Of a DNA stretch of 37,303 nucleotides, positions 30,744-37,303 are shown one piece after another. A program made the position numbers and the translations under genes. The stretch is from a virus, in IMG/VR virus record IMGVR_UViG_3300006737_000074, positions 1-37,303 of that record; one strand, written 5' to 3'. The notes beneath the pieces were generated by a model. That model was given only the letters and a program-made list of their open reading frames with translations. It ran no database searches and was not told where the DNA came from. Each line of letters starts with the position of its first letter. Within the stretch, counting starts at the first letter, position 1.

Positions 30744-31717
30744 TTATGTATAGTGTTTTTAAGTGTAACTTTTAAACTCTTGTGTACCTTTTCCCAACCA
30801 TAATCTTTTACAGCATCTGAAATATCTTTACTTAATTCTAGGAAAGTACCCGGTATACCGTAAAGTTTTTCATATTTCTGTATAGCAGCCTTACCTGCAT
30901 CATCATTGTCAAAAAGTGTAATTATCTTTTTATATTTTAATTTTAAATTCTCAATTAAATAAGGTTTTATAACTGTATTCTCACTATCTGGTGCAATAAC
31001 TTCAATATTATAACCAAAGCTTTTTAAACACATTGCATCTTTTAATGAAGAACATATCACCAAATAAGGTTTATTATACTCTAACTGATCCAAACCTTGT
31101 GTATATGATTCAATTTTATAAAACTTAAATCCATCTCTATGAGGTTGATATATTTTAAATGCTTCACCATGTTTATTATAATAACCATACATATTTTTAC
31201 CACGTATAGTCTTTTTCTCCACGGTCCCTTTATTAGACTTTACTAAATTATAGTAATCAATAGGTTTAACATTATATTTAGATAACATAGAACTACCTAT
31301 TCTATACTGGAGCCAGTATTTGGCGTCATCTTGTGTCCAATCACGGGTATTAATAAGTTCTATCTCCCATTTAGGTTGAGGTGTAAAGTCAATTTTAGCG
31401 CATCCATTTTGCGCTACAAACTTATTGTAATCATTAACCATTTTTTCAATAGCCCCTGAATAATTTAAATCAAATACATCTTGAATTAAATTAATTTTAT
31501 TACCACCTTTCCCTGTAGAAAAATCTTTATACATATAACAACGCTTTGATTTATCAACATATATGCACATACTTGCTGTACGTTCTGTTGGATTCCAAAG
31601 AGATTTTATTTTTATATCCTGCCCATTGAGATGTTCACTGAGATTCAAATAATACTGAAAAACCCAGTAACTTGGAACAGATGCTTCATTAGCCACTAAG
31701 TTTTTAGTACTTATCAT
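30740..31717 (-). CDS. DNA primase (CHC2-like N-terminus without cysteines, Toprim)
   Basis: I start the gene at the ATG at 31717 (MISTKNLVAN), 325 residues, because the upstream in-frame extension runs through a T7 tract and a structured intergenic region, and because the same start sequence opens two other genes here. The N-terminal part WNPTERTASMCIY...YMYKDFSTGKGGNKINL matches a CHC2 zinc domain (NPS...I......DFS.GKGG), but its zinc cysteines are missing. The Toprim domain has YLVICSSLKDAMCL (Ser where Glu is usual) and the metal motif LFDNDDAG. It makes RNA primers for the family B polymerase. It overlaps RusA by 4 nt. Confidence 0.87.
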   Translation of the reverse strand: MISTKNLVANEASVPSYWVFQYYLNLSEHLNGQDIKIKSLWNPTERTASMCIYVDKSKRCYMYKDFSTGKGGNKINLIQDVFDLNYSGAIEKMVNDYNKFVAQNGCAKIDFTPQPKWEIELINTRDWTQDDAKYWLQYRIGSSMLSKYNVKPIDYYNLVKSNKGTVEKKTIRGKNMYGYYNKHGEAFKIYQPHRDGFKFYKIESYTQGLDQLEYNKPYLVICSSLKDAMCLKSFGYNIEVIAPDSENTVIKPYLIENLKLKYKKIITLFDNDDAGKAAIQKYEKLYGIPGTFLELSKDISDAVKDYGWEKVHKSLKVTLKNTIHK

Positions 31718-31732
31718 ATTTGTAAATTTAAT

Positions 31733-31813
31733 AAAAAAAGGCAGAGGTGTGCTCCTTTGTTTTCGGTTGATGCCGGTCTTAACCATACTCACGTCCACTT
31801 TTCCACGTGCCTT
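31733..31813 (-). promoter_or_regulatory. GC-rich structured leader upstream of the primase gene
   Basis: In the gap between the SSB and primase genes, AAGGCA (31738-31743) can pair with TGCCTT (31808-31813) and CACGT (31790-31794) with ACGTG (31805-31809); the two pairings share bases, so they exclude each other. On the minus strand the element ends in TGCC followed by T7, 15 nt before the primase ATG. It has the form of an attenuator or terminator. Confidence 0.45.
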
Positions 31814-31831
31814 ATTTTTTACATTTTATTT

Positions 31832-32500
31832 TTACAGATCAAAATCATCACCTGCTGTTGATGCAGGTTCAAATGTATCTGTTGTTGGAGATGACTTCTT
31901 TTGAAGTTCTCTCACATGCTCTGATTTATCAAACTTATAGAGTCTACTATTTTCAACATCTAAAGCTTCCATAGCAATTCCATCTTTGGAATTCCTTGGT
32001 AAAAACAAATCATAGTTTACATAACCTTCTTTGTTTTCCCATTCTCTACCACCAACACATAGATTTATATATGTATCTCCAGATAAAACTGAATCTGCAG
32101 ATTTCATAAATTCTTCAATAGTATCAGCTTCAATGCTATCTAGATCATCTCTTTTGTTAAGAGTTTCACCTAAGAAAATCATAGCTTTCAATACCTCAGT
32201 ATCTCTGCTAATTTCCCTACCGCTTGGTAAAGTAGCATCTTTGTATGGATAAGGGCTTAACCTTATTCTTCCAACTTGACCTTTATATCTAGGTCCGTTT
32301 TTGTCATTAGGATCTACTAAAAATCCTTCAAATTCTCCACCTACTGGCTCAGATTCTACATGTAATACAACATTATATGCATCTTTATCATATGGAGTTT
32401 GATCAAAAGTAATACTATTAATTTTTACTTTTTGGTTACCAACTCCAATTACCGGTCTTGCTTTGCCTGAACCTGCAGACATGTCTTTAGTACTTAACAT
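31832..32500 (-). CDS. Putative single-stranded DNA-binding protein
   Basis: 222 residues. A beta-rich N-terminal part (KVKINSITFDQTPYDKDAYN, VVLHVESEPVGGEFEGF, GQVGRIRLSPY) would make an OB fold; the C-terminus is a Ser/Thr-rich linker ending in the acidic tip AGDDFDL, the hallmark of SSB proteins. It follows a Sak4-type ATPase by 21 nt, a pairing common in phages where the recombinase and SSB work together. It begins MLSTKDMSAGS, sharing its first codons with two neighbours. I cannot confirm the OB fold from sequence alone. Confidence 0.72.
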   Translation of the reverse strand: MLSTKDMSAGSGKARPVIGVGNQKVKINSITFDQTPYDKDAYNVVLHVESEPVGGEFEGFLVDPNDKNGPRYKGQVGRIRLSPYPYKDATLPSGREISRDTEVLKAMIFLGETLNKRDDLDSIEADTIEEFMKSADSVLSGDTYINLCVGGREWENKEGYVNYDLFLPRNSKDGIAMEALDVENSRLYKFDKSEHVRELQKKSSPTTDTFEPASTAGDDFDL

Positions 32501-32521
32501 ACGCTTTTTTTGTTTTATTAA

Positions 32522-33205
32522 TTATTGTTCATATTTGATTATACAATCTTTTACATATTGTAAATCGTTCTCTATAAAGGATTCTTCAAACATATCCATG
32601 GGAGACTTACAAGTGTTATTCCCATCAGTTTGTGTTTCAAATCCATACTTTAATGTACCATCTTCTTCTTTGATAACTCTACCAAATAATACAATGGAGA
32701 ATAGACCTTCCAAAGTTAAAGCATTATCTATCATTTTACCAACAGTTTTTGCTTTTACTTTTCTACGGCCATTCATGTCTGTTGAATCTTCTGAGTGAGT
32801 CAAAAAGAAACAATATAAGTCATCCCTCAAATCTTTTGGATATTTTGCAACCTGAGCTAGGTTAGTAGCGATTGAGGTGAATTTGTCATACCCTTTTTCC
32901 TGAGCTTTATCAAAATATTCAAAAGCAGACATGTATTGCCAATCATCTATAACTATATTAGTTATATGCGGCATATTATCATTAACATGTTTTAAAGCTT
33001 TAATAATGCCTGTGGCTGATGACGCATTTGTCATATTACCTTTAGGATTATCTTTACTTATCAACGTATAATTTTTCTTCCAACCTTTAAAAGGTAAAGG
33101 TTTATTTGCAATATTGATCCAAAAAGTTTGTTTTGGATCTAAATTTCTACCTGATGTAGATTTACCAGAGCCTGACTCTGCAACGACTAATACACTTTGT
33201 GCCAT
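32522..33205 (-). CDS. Sak4-like RecA-fold ATPase
   Basis: 227 residues. Walker A AESGSGKST (9-17), Walker B TNIVIDDWQYM (82-92) and a sensor-like LYCFFLTHSE stretch give a RecA-core ATPase without extra domains, as in the Sak4/AAA_24 phage recombinases that promote strand annealing with SSB. SSB follows directly, a PD-(D/E)XK exonuclease is in the same region, and RusA would resolve the products. It could instead be a related AAA_24 NTPase with another task. Confidence 0.82.
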   Translation of the reverse strand: MAQSVLVVAESGSGKSTSGRNLDPKQTFWINIANKPLPFKGWKKNYTLISKDNPKGNMTNASSATGIIKALKHVNDNMPHITNIVIDDWQYMSAFEYFDKAQEKGYDKFTSIATNLAQVAKYPKDLRDDLYCFFLTHSEDSTDMNGRRKVKAKTVGKMIDNALTLEGLFSIVLFGRVIKEEDGTLKYGFETQTDGNNTCKSPMDMFEESFIENDLQYVKDCIIKYEQ

Positions 33206-33207
33206 AT

Positions 33208-33711
33208 TTATTTATTTGATATTTTTTCTAATGCTACTGCTATCCTTGTTAATACTTTTATCATTGGATCAGTATCATCTGGATTAGGAAGATCATCTAA
33301 TTCAAAAATTGTTTTAATTTCCTCTTCCTTTCTATTTGTTACATCATTTATAATCTGAAGTTCACTAACAGGTATTAAATGTCTTTCAAATCCTGAGTTA
33401 CTTGTTATAAGTTCATACTCTTGTTTCCAATGTGGATTATGTTTATGAAGATATAATGTTCTTTTTGGATCTTCTGATTCATAATTGATACTTACAAATT
33501 CTGTATATATGTCTTCACCTTTCTCAAGTTCACTTGGAAAGAATGATACATATAGCTCATCCTTGCCTGATGGTCTATAAGCCATCTTTGGTATATACAG
33601 AGCTTTTATATTTCCAATAGTTTGAAAATAATCTTCATGCTCTTCTCTAAGTTTCCCAACTTTTTCTTTTCTCTCTGACGGTGTCATAATTTTATTTTTA
33701 GTACTTATCAT
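33208..33711 (-). CDS. Hypothetical protein between helicase and Sak4 (167 aa)
   Basis: Not recognised. A charged alpha/beta protein; the centre (LYIPKMAYRPSGKDELYVSF) looks beta-rich and the end is a helix (PMIKVLTRIAVALEKISNK). The first 17 bases of the gene are identical to those of the primase gene. Its ATG overlaps the helicase stop by 4 nt; a second ATG at residue 9, preceded by AAAATT, could also be used. Replication accessory role inferred from position only. Confidence 0.6.
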   Translation of the reverse strand: MISTKNKIMTPSERKEKVGKLREEHEDYFQTIGNIKALYIPKMAYRPSGKDELYVSFFPSELEKGEDIYTEFVSINYESEDPKRTLYLHKHNPHWKQEYELITSNSGFERHLIPVSELQIINDVTNRKEEEIKTIFELDDLPNPDDTDPMIKVLTRIAVALEKISNK

Positions 33712-34664
33712 CTTCTATCTTGTTGTTCTGGTGTTGGCATTTCAGATATCTGCATTTTTTCAAACTCACCTTTAAAGAAACTCATTCTAGCATCACCATT
33801 TCTAGCTTTAAGAAAGTGTAAAACTAAAGTTCTATCATCTTTTATAATATATCTATCTGGGCCATAATACCTAATTTTTTGTTTAGCTGGACGGTTGATA
33901 CCTATTAATGTATCAGCATGTTGTAGCATTGCATCTGAACCAAATATATCTGATTCTAATACATAGTTACCATACTTACCATCCACAGCTCTATCAGGAT
34001 TATCAATATTCCTATTAAGTTGTGATAAAGCAATAAACAAACATGGATAATCTCTTTTAGCTTGTGTAAAAAACTCACCTAACTCAAATAACATATCTAA
34101 TCTGTTATTCTGATATGGGGCTCTTTTAACAAGTATAGTGTGATCAAGAGTAATAATTGTTTTTTTACCCTTGTGCTCATCCATATAAGCATCTAATTGT
34201 TCACGCATTTGATTAACAGTCATTGGTCTACTTACTATATCAACCGGATTCTTAACTCTATCTTTTGCATATTGATGGCATGTATTAATTATATCCTTAG
34301 ATATCCTACTACCTGCACTACATAATTCTTTATAAGTTTTACCAGTTAAAGAACTAAATTCACGCAATGCTGAGGTTCTACCAACCATCTCAAATTGAAA
34401 TTCCAAAACTCTAAAATCATCATCAGGATTTAATGTAAATGATTCTCTGATAATCTGATCCTTAATAAGAGTTTTACCTGAACCAGGTCTTCCGCCAATA
34501 ACAGTTAAAGTATTCCATTCTAATCCATCTGTAGTAGCATCATTAAACTTAGGCCAAGGTGTATATATTGACTTTTCCTCACCGGATTGTCTTTTAATCA
34601 TATATTTCAATGCTTCATTAAAAGCATTATATTGACCATCCCAGGCCGGTTTCATTCTACTCAT
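33708..34664 (-). CDS. DnaB-type replicative helicase (RecA domain only)
   Basis: 318 residues. GRPGSGKT (58-65) is Walker A, LEFQFEM the helicase motif after it, TIITLDHTILV (169-179) Walker B, FIALSQLNR the glutamine-containing motif 3, and FLKARNGD motif 4. It lacks the N-terminal hairpin domain of cellular DnaB, being only the C-terminal motor. It should unwind the fork for the family B polymerase and act with the primase. Two likely initiator or loader genes precede it in an overlapping series. Confidence 0.9.
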   Translation of the reverse strand: MSRMKPAWDGQYNAFNEALKYMIKRQSGEEKSIYTPWPKFNDATTDGLEWNTLTVIGGRPGSGKTLIKDQIIRESFTLNPDDDFRVLEFQFEMVGRTSALREFSSLTGKTYKELCSAGSRISKDIINTCHQYAKDRVKNPVDIVSRPMTVNQMREQLDAYMDEHKGKKTIITLDHTILVKRAPYQNNRLDMLFELGEFFTQAKRDYPCLFIALSQLNRNIDNPDRAVDGKYGNYVLESDIFGSDAMLQHADTLIGINRPAKQKIRYYGPDRYIIKDDRTLVLHFLKARNGDARMSFFKGEFEKMQISEMPTPEQQDRR

Positions 34665-34897
34665 ACTAAATTTTTCTTTAGCTTTAAATATTGTGTTACT
34701 TCATAATAAAACTTTTTTGCTGTGACTTTTGCTAACTCTTTAGATGTAATTATAGATGCATGTATAGCTTGTTCATGTTCCATTACACCACCAACTGTAT
34801 CATGTCTATAACCTTTATGCGTTCTAATTAAATTTTCCGCATAATCTTTAACTTCTGCAAAATCTACTTTATCTTGTTTATGTTCTATATTATTCAT
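34661..34897 (-). CDS. Small hypothetical protein before the helicase (78 aa)
   Basis: Not recognised. A helical, basic protein rich in Lys and His (GYRHDTVGGVMEHEQAIHAS). It overlaps both neighbours by 4 nt, so it is made with the helicase and may be a loader subunit or regulator; the sequence gives no more. Confidence 0.6.
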   Translation of the reverse strand: MNNIEHKQDKVDFAEVKDYAENLIRTHKGYRHDTVGGVMEHEQAIHASIITSKELAKVTAKKFYYEVTQYLKLKKNLV

Positions 34898-35475
34898 ACT
34901 ACTCTTTCTTTAAAATGGTCTTCTTCAGTGCTTATGCCATCACGAATCATATCACAATAATCAGCAAGCTTTGAAGTTTTTACTTTATGTTTATCTTGTT
35001 TTGAAATAAAATATTGACTATTCTGCATATACATGTAATTATTCTTTTGAAATTCATTTACATACATTTTAGTTGCTTTCATTATTTCTTCCCAAGTATA
35101 ATCATATTCTGCAAAAAACCATCTAAAATTTTCAGTCAGTATTTTGACATTGTTTCTACCTGGTACACCTGAAGGTAATTTACCTTTAGGAAATATAGCT
35201 CTATACTGATCTATATTTAATGAACCTGATTTTCCCAATAACTGTTTATTAGTTTTCTTTTTATTTACAGTAAAATAATTATCTAATGTTACAATAACTT
35301 TTCTCCCTTCTGGGGTTATTTTATTTTTATTAGTTATATATCCTTCATGATGTAAAGCTATTGTATCTGTAAGATCACAATCTGAAGGTGTAACTCCTTC
35401 ATTAAATGCAAATAATATCATGCATTGATTAGGAGTTATTCCATACCGTTTTATTTTAAGAAATAGATTCCACAT
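34894..35475 (-). CDS. Winged-helix-like replication protein (candidate initiator or loader)
   Basis: 193 residues. Residues about 10-65 (ITPNQCMILFAF... LTDTIALHHEGYITNKNKIT PEGRKVI) have the pattern of a winged helix: three helices, then a short strand pair. The C-terminal half is helical with aromatic residues (NFRWFFAEYDYTWEEIMKAT) and resembles helicase-loader or DnaD-like ends in general shape. It lies between the DnaA-domain-IV-like gene and the helicase, overlapping both the upstream gene (20 nt) and the downstream one (4 nt). An origin-binding or loading role is inferred. Confidence 0.6.
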   Translation of the reverse strand: MWNLFLKIKRYGITPNQCMILFAFNEGVTPSDCDLTDTIALHHEGYITNKNKITPEGRKVIVTLDNYFTVNKKKTNKQLLGKSGSLNIDQYRAIFPKGKLPSGVPGRNNVKILTENFRWFFAEYDYTWEEIMKATKMYVNEFQKNNYMYMQNSQYFISKQDKHKVKTSKLADYCDMIRDGISTEEDHFKERVV

Positions 35476-35911
35476 TCTTTTTTACTTTATTTAATAATAA
35501 ATGGTACTTGTGTGAAAAGTCAAAATCTTCTAAATCTAAAAGATCTTCACCTTTTTTTGCTGAGTGAATTATTGATGCATGATTTTTTTTTAAAAATCTA
35601 CCAATAACACTGGGTCCATAATTCAATTGTTTCAATACAATTAAACAATATGAATGCATATAGTTCATCCATTCTCTTTCTCTTGTTAATAAAGGATCTT
35701 TATAACAATTCATATATTGTGGATGAAATTCTTCAACTATTTCAAATAATAAATCCCATACTTTACTTAATTCAATAGGATGAATATCTTCAAAATTAGA
35801 ATTAGCTATGTATAATTTAATTCCATATTTTGATTCTATTTCTTCTCTAAATTTCTTAATATCTGAATTAAATTTTTTATGTATTTTTTGCTTAATTGTT
35901 GGTTTTGACAT
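35456..35911 (-). CDS. DnaA domain IV-like DNA-binding protein (candidate origin binder)
   Basis: 151 residues. Residues about 76-122 follow the C-terminal DNA-binding domain of DnaA: R-x-x-x-MNYMHSYCLIVLKQLNYGP then S-V-I103-G-R-F-L-K-K-N-H111-A-S-I-I-H116-S-A-K-K, comparable to the DnaA signature IGxxFxxRDHTTVxHAxxK. N110 stands where DnaA has Asp and A112 where it has Thr. There is no AAA+ domain, so this would be a stand-alone duplex DNA binder. The N-terminal half is helical and unassigned. With the winged-helix and helicase genes after it, it is the best candidate for recognising the phage origin or for competing with host DnaA. Confidence 0.65.
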   Translation of the reverse strand: MSKPTIKQKIHKKFNSDIKKFREEIESKYGIKLYIANSNFEDIHPIELSKVWDLLFEIVEEFHPQYMNCYKDPLLTREREWMNYMHSYCLIVLKQLNYGPSVIGRFLKKNHASIIHSAKKGEDLLDLEDFDFSHKYHLLLNKVKKNVESIS

Positions 35912-35941
35912 AGACTATAAATTTACAAAATATTAGGGTAT

Positions 35942-36652
35942 TTACCAAGTTATTGGTATAGTCCCTTGAGTTTTTAAATACTCATTTATGTTGACAAATA
36001 TGTTACCTGAATCCCATACTCCTCCTTTGTATGCAGCGGATGCTGGGTGAGGTGCTTTAAATATTTTTTGAGAGTGTAATCTTAAATGCCATTCTTCAGC
36101 TTTTTTACCCAGTAATGCAACTGCAATTCCTTTTTTATCTTCATTAATTGCATCTAATATCATTTTAGTAATAGGCTTCCAAATGCTATAATGGGATCCT
36201 ATCTTGCCTATTTCTACAGTAAATGCTGTATTTAACATTAGTACGCCTTGCTCTGACCATCTTTTTAGGTCTGGGTTTTGATAACTAGGAAATTCTTGAT
36301 AAACTGTTTTTTCAATTTCTGAGAATATATAACGCAATGATGGCTGAACCTTTCCTGTTTTAGAACAACTAAATGATATACCATCTGCTACTCCTAATTG
36401 CGGGTAAGGATCTTGTCCTATAATTATTGCTTTTAAATCTTCATACGGACAATAAACAAACCCATTAAATATTTCTGATAATTTAGGTGTAAATCTCTGA
36501 TCATTTTCTACATAAGACTTGAGCTTATATATAGCTATTTCAAATTCTTCTGAATCAATCACTGGATTCATTATTTTGTTCCAACCGTTTAATTCTAATG
36601 AATCTTTAAATTTTTTTCTTATATCATTTATGTTTATATTGATTTTATTCAT
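35942..36652 (-). CDS. ung: Uracil-DNA glycosylase, family 1
   Basis: 236 residues, normal length. The water-activating motif is G79-QDPYP (usual form GQDPYH), the uracil-binding Asn is N141 (LMLNTAFTV), SHYSIWKPIT follows, and the DNA-intercalation loop is H202-PASAAY (usual HPSPLS). It removes uracil from DNA, limiting mutations from dUTP incorporation or cytosine deamination. It is first in the minus-strand replication region, only 27 nt from the divergent gene at 36680. Confidence 0.94.
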   Translation of the reverse strand: MNKINININDIRKKFKDSLELNGWNKIMNPVIDSEEFEIAIYKLKSYVENDQRFTPKLSEIFNGFVYCPYEDLKAIIIGQDPYPQLGVADGISFSCSKTGKVQPSLRYIFSEIEKTVYQEFPSYQNPDLKRWSEQGVLMLNTAFTVEIGKIGSHYSIWKPITKMILDAINEDKKGIAVALLGKKAEEWHLRLHSQKIFKAPHPASAAYKGGVWDSGNIFVNINEYLKTQGTIPITW

Positions 36653-36679
36653 TAAATTTATGTTTTAAAATTTGTAATT

Positions 36680-37102
36680 ATGTCTGACGATAAAATTAAA
36701 GTGCAAGATACATATGATTTCTCAAAAAATATTGAAAATATATCTTTAAGCACTACCTATATACTTGGCCTTGAAAATCTTATGATGTACTTCATAAGAA
36801 AGATGGATGATCCAAGCGTTCTTACAGGATACTTCAAAAAATTTGAACAATATATAGATGGCAGTCTTGACATGGAAAAAAATCCATTTAGTGAAGAAGA
36901 GGCTCAATTATATACTATATTCTCATTACAGCAATTACTTAAAGCAAATGCATATGATCAAGGATTAAATGTAAAAGTAGATGCTACTATAGATCAATCT
37001 TTAGTTGAAGATCTTATGAAGGCCATAAATGACAATAAGTTTGATAAAATAGAAGAGATTAATGCTAAAATGAATGAGCAAGTCAATCAACAATTATCTT
37101 AG
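36680..37102 (+). CDS. Hypothetical acidic helical protein (140 aa)
   Basis: Not recognised. Almost entirely helical, acidic (IDGSLDMEKNPFSEEEAQLY), with no membrane segment. It points away from the replication region and probably opens a plus-strand structural module beyond the right edge. Its start is preceded by AATTTGTAATT without Shine-Dalgarno; its last 9 nt overlap the converging gene at 37094. A capsid assembly or head accessory role is possible but unsupported. Confidence 0.6.
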   Translation: MSDDKIKVQDTYDFSKNIENISLSTTYILGLENLMMYFIRKMDDPSVLTGYFKKFEQYIDGSLDMEKNPFSEEEAQLYTIFSLQQLLKANAYDQGLNVKVDATIDQSLVEDLMKAINDNKFDKIEEINAKMNEQVNQQLS

Positions 37103-37303
37103 TTGAATACCCTGCTCATCACCTATTCTTAAACACTCTTGTATTGCCAGATTTAATTCATCTGAATCACAATCTGCAAAAGATTTACAATACTCTTTCT
37201 TATCTCTCATAAAGCAAAGACCGGTTTGCCTTTTTATAAGGAGCTTCATCTCCATAAAAGTATAACCTATATCATTTGCTAGTTCTCTAATCATAGCATG
37301 CAA
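37094..37303 (-). CDS. Hypothetical protein, 5' end outside window
   Basis: Only the C-terminal 69 or so residues are visible; the frame reaches the right edge, where the first visible codon is TTG and the first ATG is three codons in. The piece HAMIRELANDIGYTFMEMK and SFADCDSDELNLAIQECLRI looks like a helical phage protein found near recombination genes, but I cannot name a family. Confidence 0.5.
   Translation of the reverse strand: MHAMIRELANDIGYTFMEMKLLIKRQTGLCFMRDKKEYCKSFADCDSDELNLAIQECLRIGDEQGIQLR

Noticed and set aside
31718-31798. Upstream in-frame extension of the primase to an ATG at 31798
   Set aside because: The added 27 residues run through a T7 tract and a GC-rich structured leader, lack family similarity, and the ATG at 31717 matches the start box shared with other genes.
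32463-32798. Plus-strand frame across the SSB/Sak4 junction
   Set aside because: It is antisense to two well-supported genes and its product has only shadow-type composition.
1-37303. CRISPR arrays, insertion sequences, integrase or attachment sites
   Set aside because: No regularly spaced repeats, transposase or integrase motifs were seen on either strand.

Overview
The window is part of a tailed bacteriophage genome (Caudoviricetes), AT-rich and densely coding, almost certainly infecting a Bacteroidota (probably flavobacterial) host. The phage call rests on a holin, a tail-fibre protein with repeated modules, two giant virion-type proteins, and a complete viral replication set: family B DNA polymerase, primase, DnaB-type helicase, RusA resolvase, Sak4-type ATPase, SSB-like protein and uracil-DNA glycosylase. 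The host call is an inference: start codons are mostly preceded by A/T-rich sequence such as AAATTATG without Shine-Dalgarno motifs, which is typical of Bacteroidota. Terminase, portal and major capsid genes are not in the window, so placement near crAss-like or Cellulophaga-type podoviruses is possible but unproven.

Layout. (1) 1-8838, plus strand: the C-terminal part of one giant protein cut by the left edge, then a 1926-residue giant protein. They carry domains known from phage proteins injected with the genome: a DUF7831-like domain, a degenerate metallopeptidase motif and a PD-(D/E)XK nuclease core. A bidirectional terminator follows. (2) 8888-11922, minus strand: tRNA-Arg(UCU), an odd tRNA-like fold, class I ribonucleotide reductase nrdA and nrdB, and a small unknown gene. 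(3) 12035-17610, plus strand: small membrane, basic and glycine-rich proteins, a holin, two short overlapping genes and a tail fibre, ending at a strong terminator. (4) 17691-36652, minus strand: the replication, recombination and repair region. (5) From 36680, plus strand again, probably the start of another structural module, facing a partial minus-strand gene at the right edge.

How the genes work together. Reading the minus-strand region in transcription order: uracil-DNA glycosylase; a DnaA-domain-IV-like protein and a winged-helix-like protein (candidate origin-recognition and helicase-loading factors); DnaB-type helicase; Sak4-like ATPase and SSB; primase; RusA resolvase; then a tightly coupled cassette of a VWA/metallopeptidase protein, a MoxR AAA+ ATPase and two diverged paralogues, the last ending in an SSB-like acidic tip (DDLPF). 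After that come a lipoprotein, a spore-photoproduct-lyase-like radical SAM protein, a PD-(D/E)XK exonuclease, small unknown proteins, the DNA polymerase and a DUF932 protein. Ribonucleotide reductase supplies dNTPs. Several transcription units begin with a hairpin plus U-tract only 12-22 nt before the start codon.

Most notable: the MoxR/VWA/paralogue cassette; the radical SAM protein with CX3CX4C in place of CX3CX2C; the module-swapped small virion proteins; the compensated 19-56 pair in the tRNA; and an identical 17-nt sequence at two gene starts.
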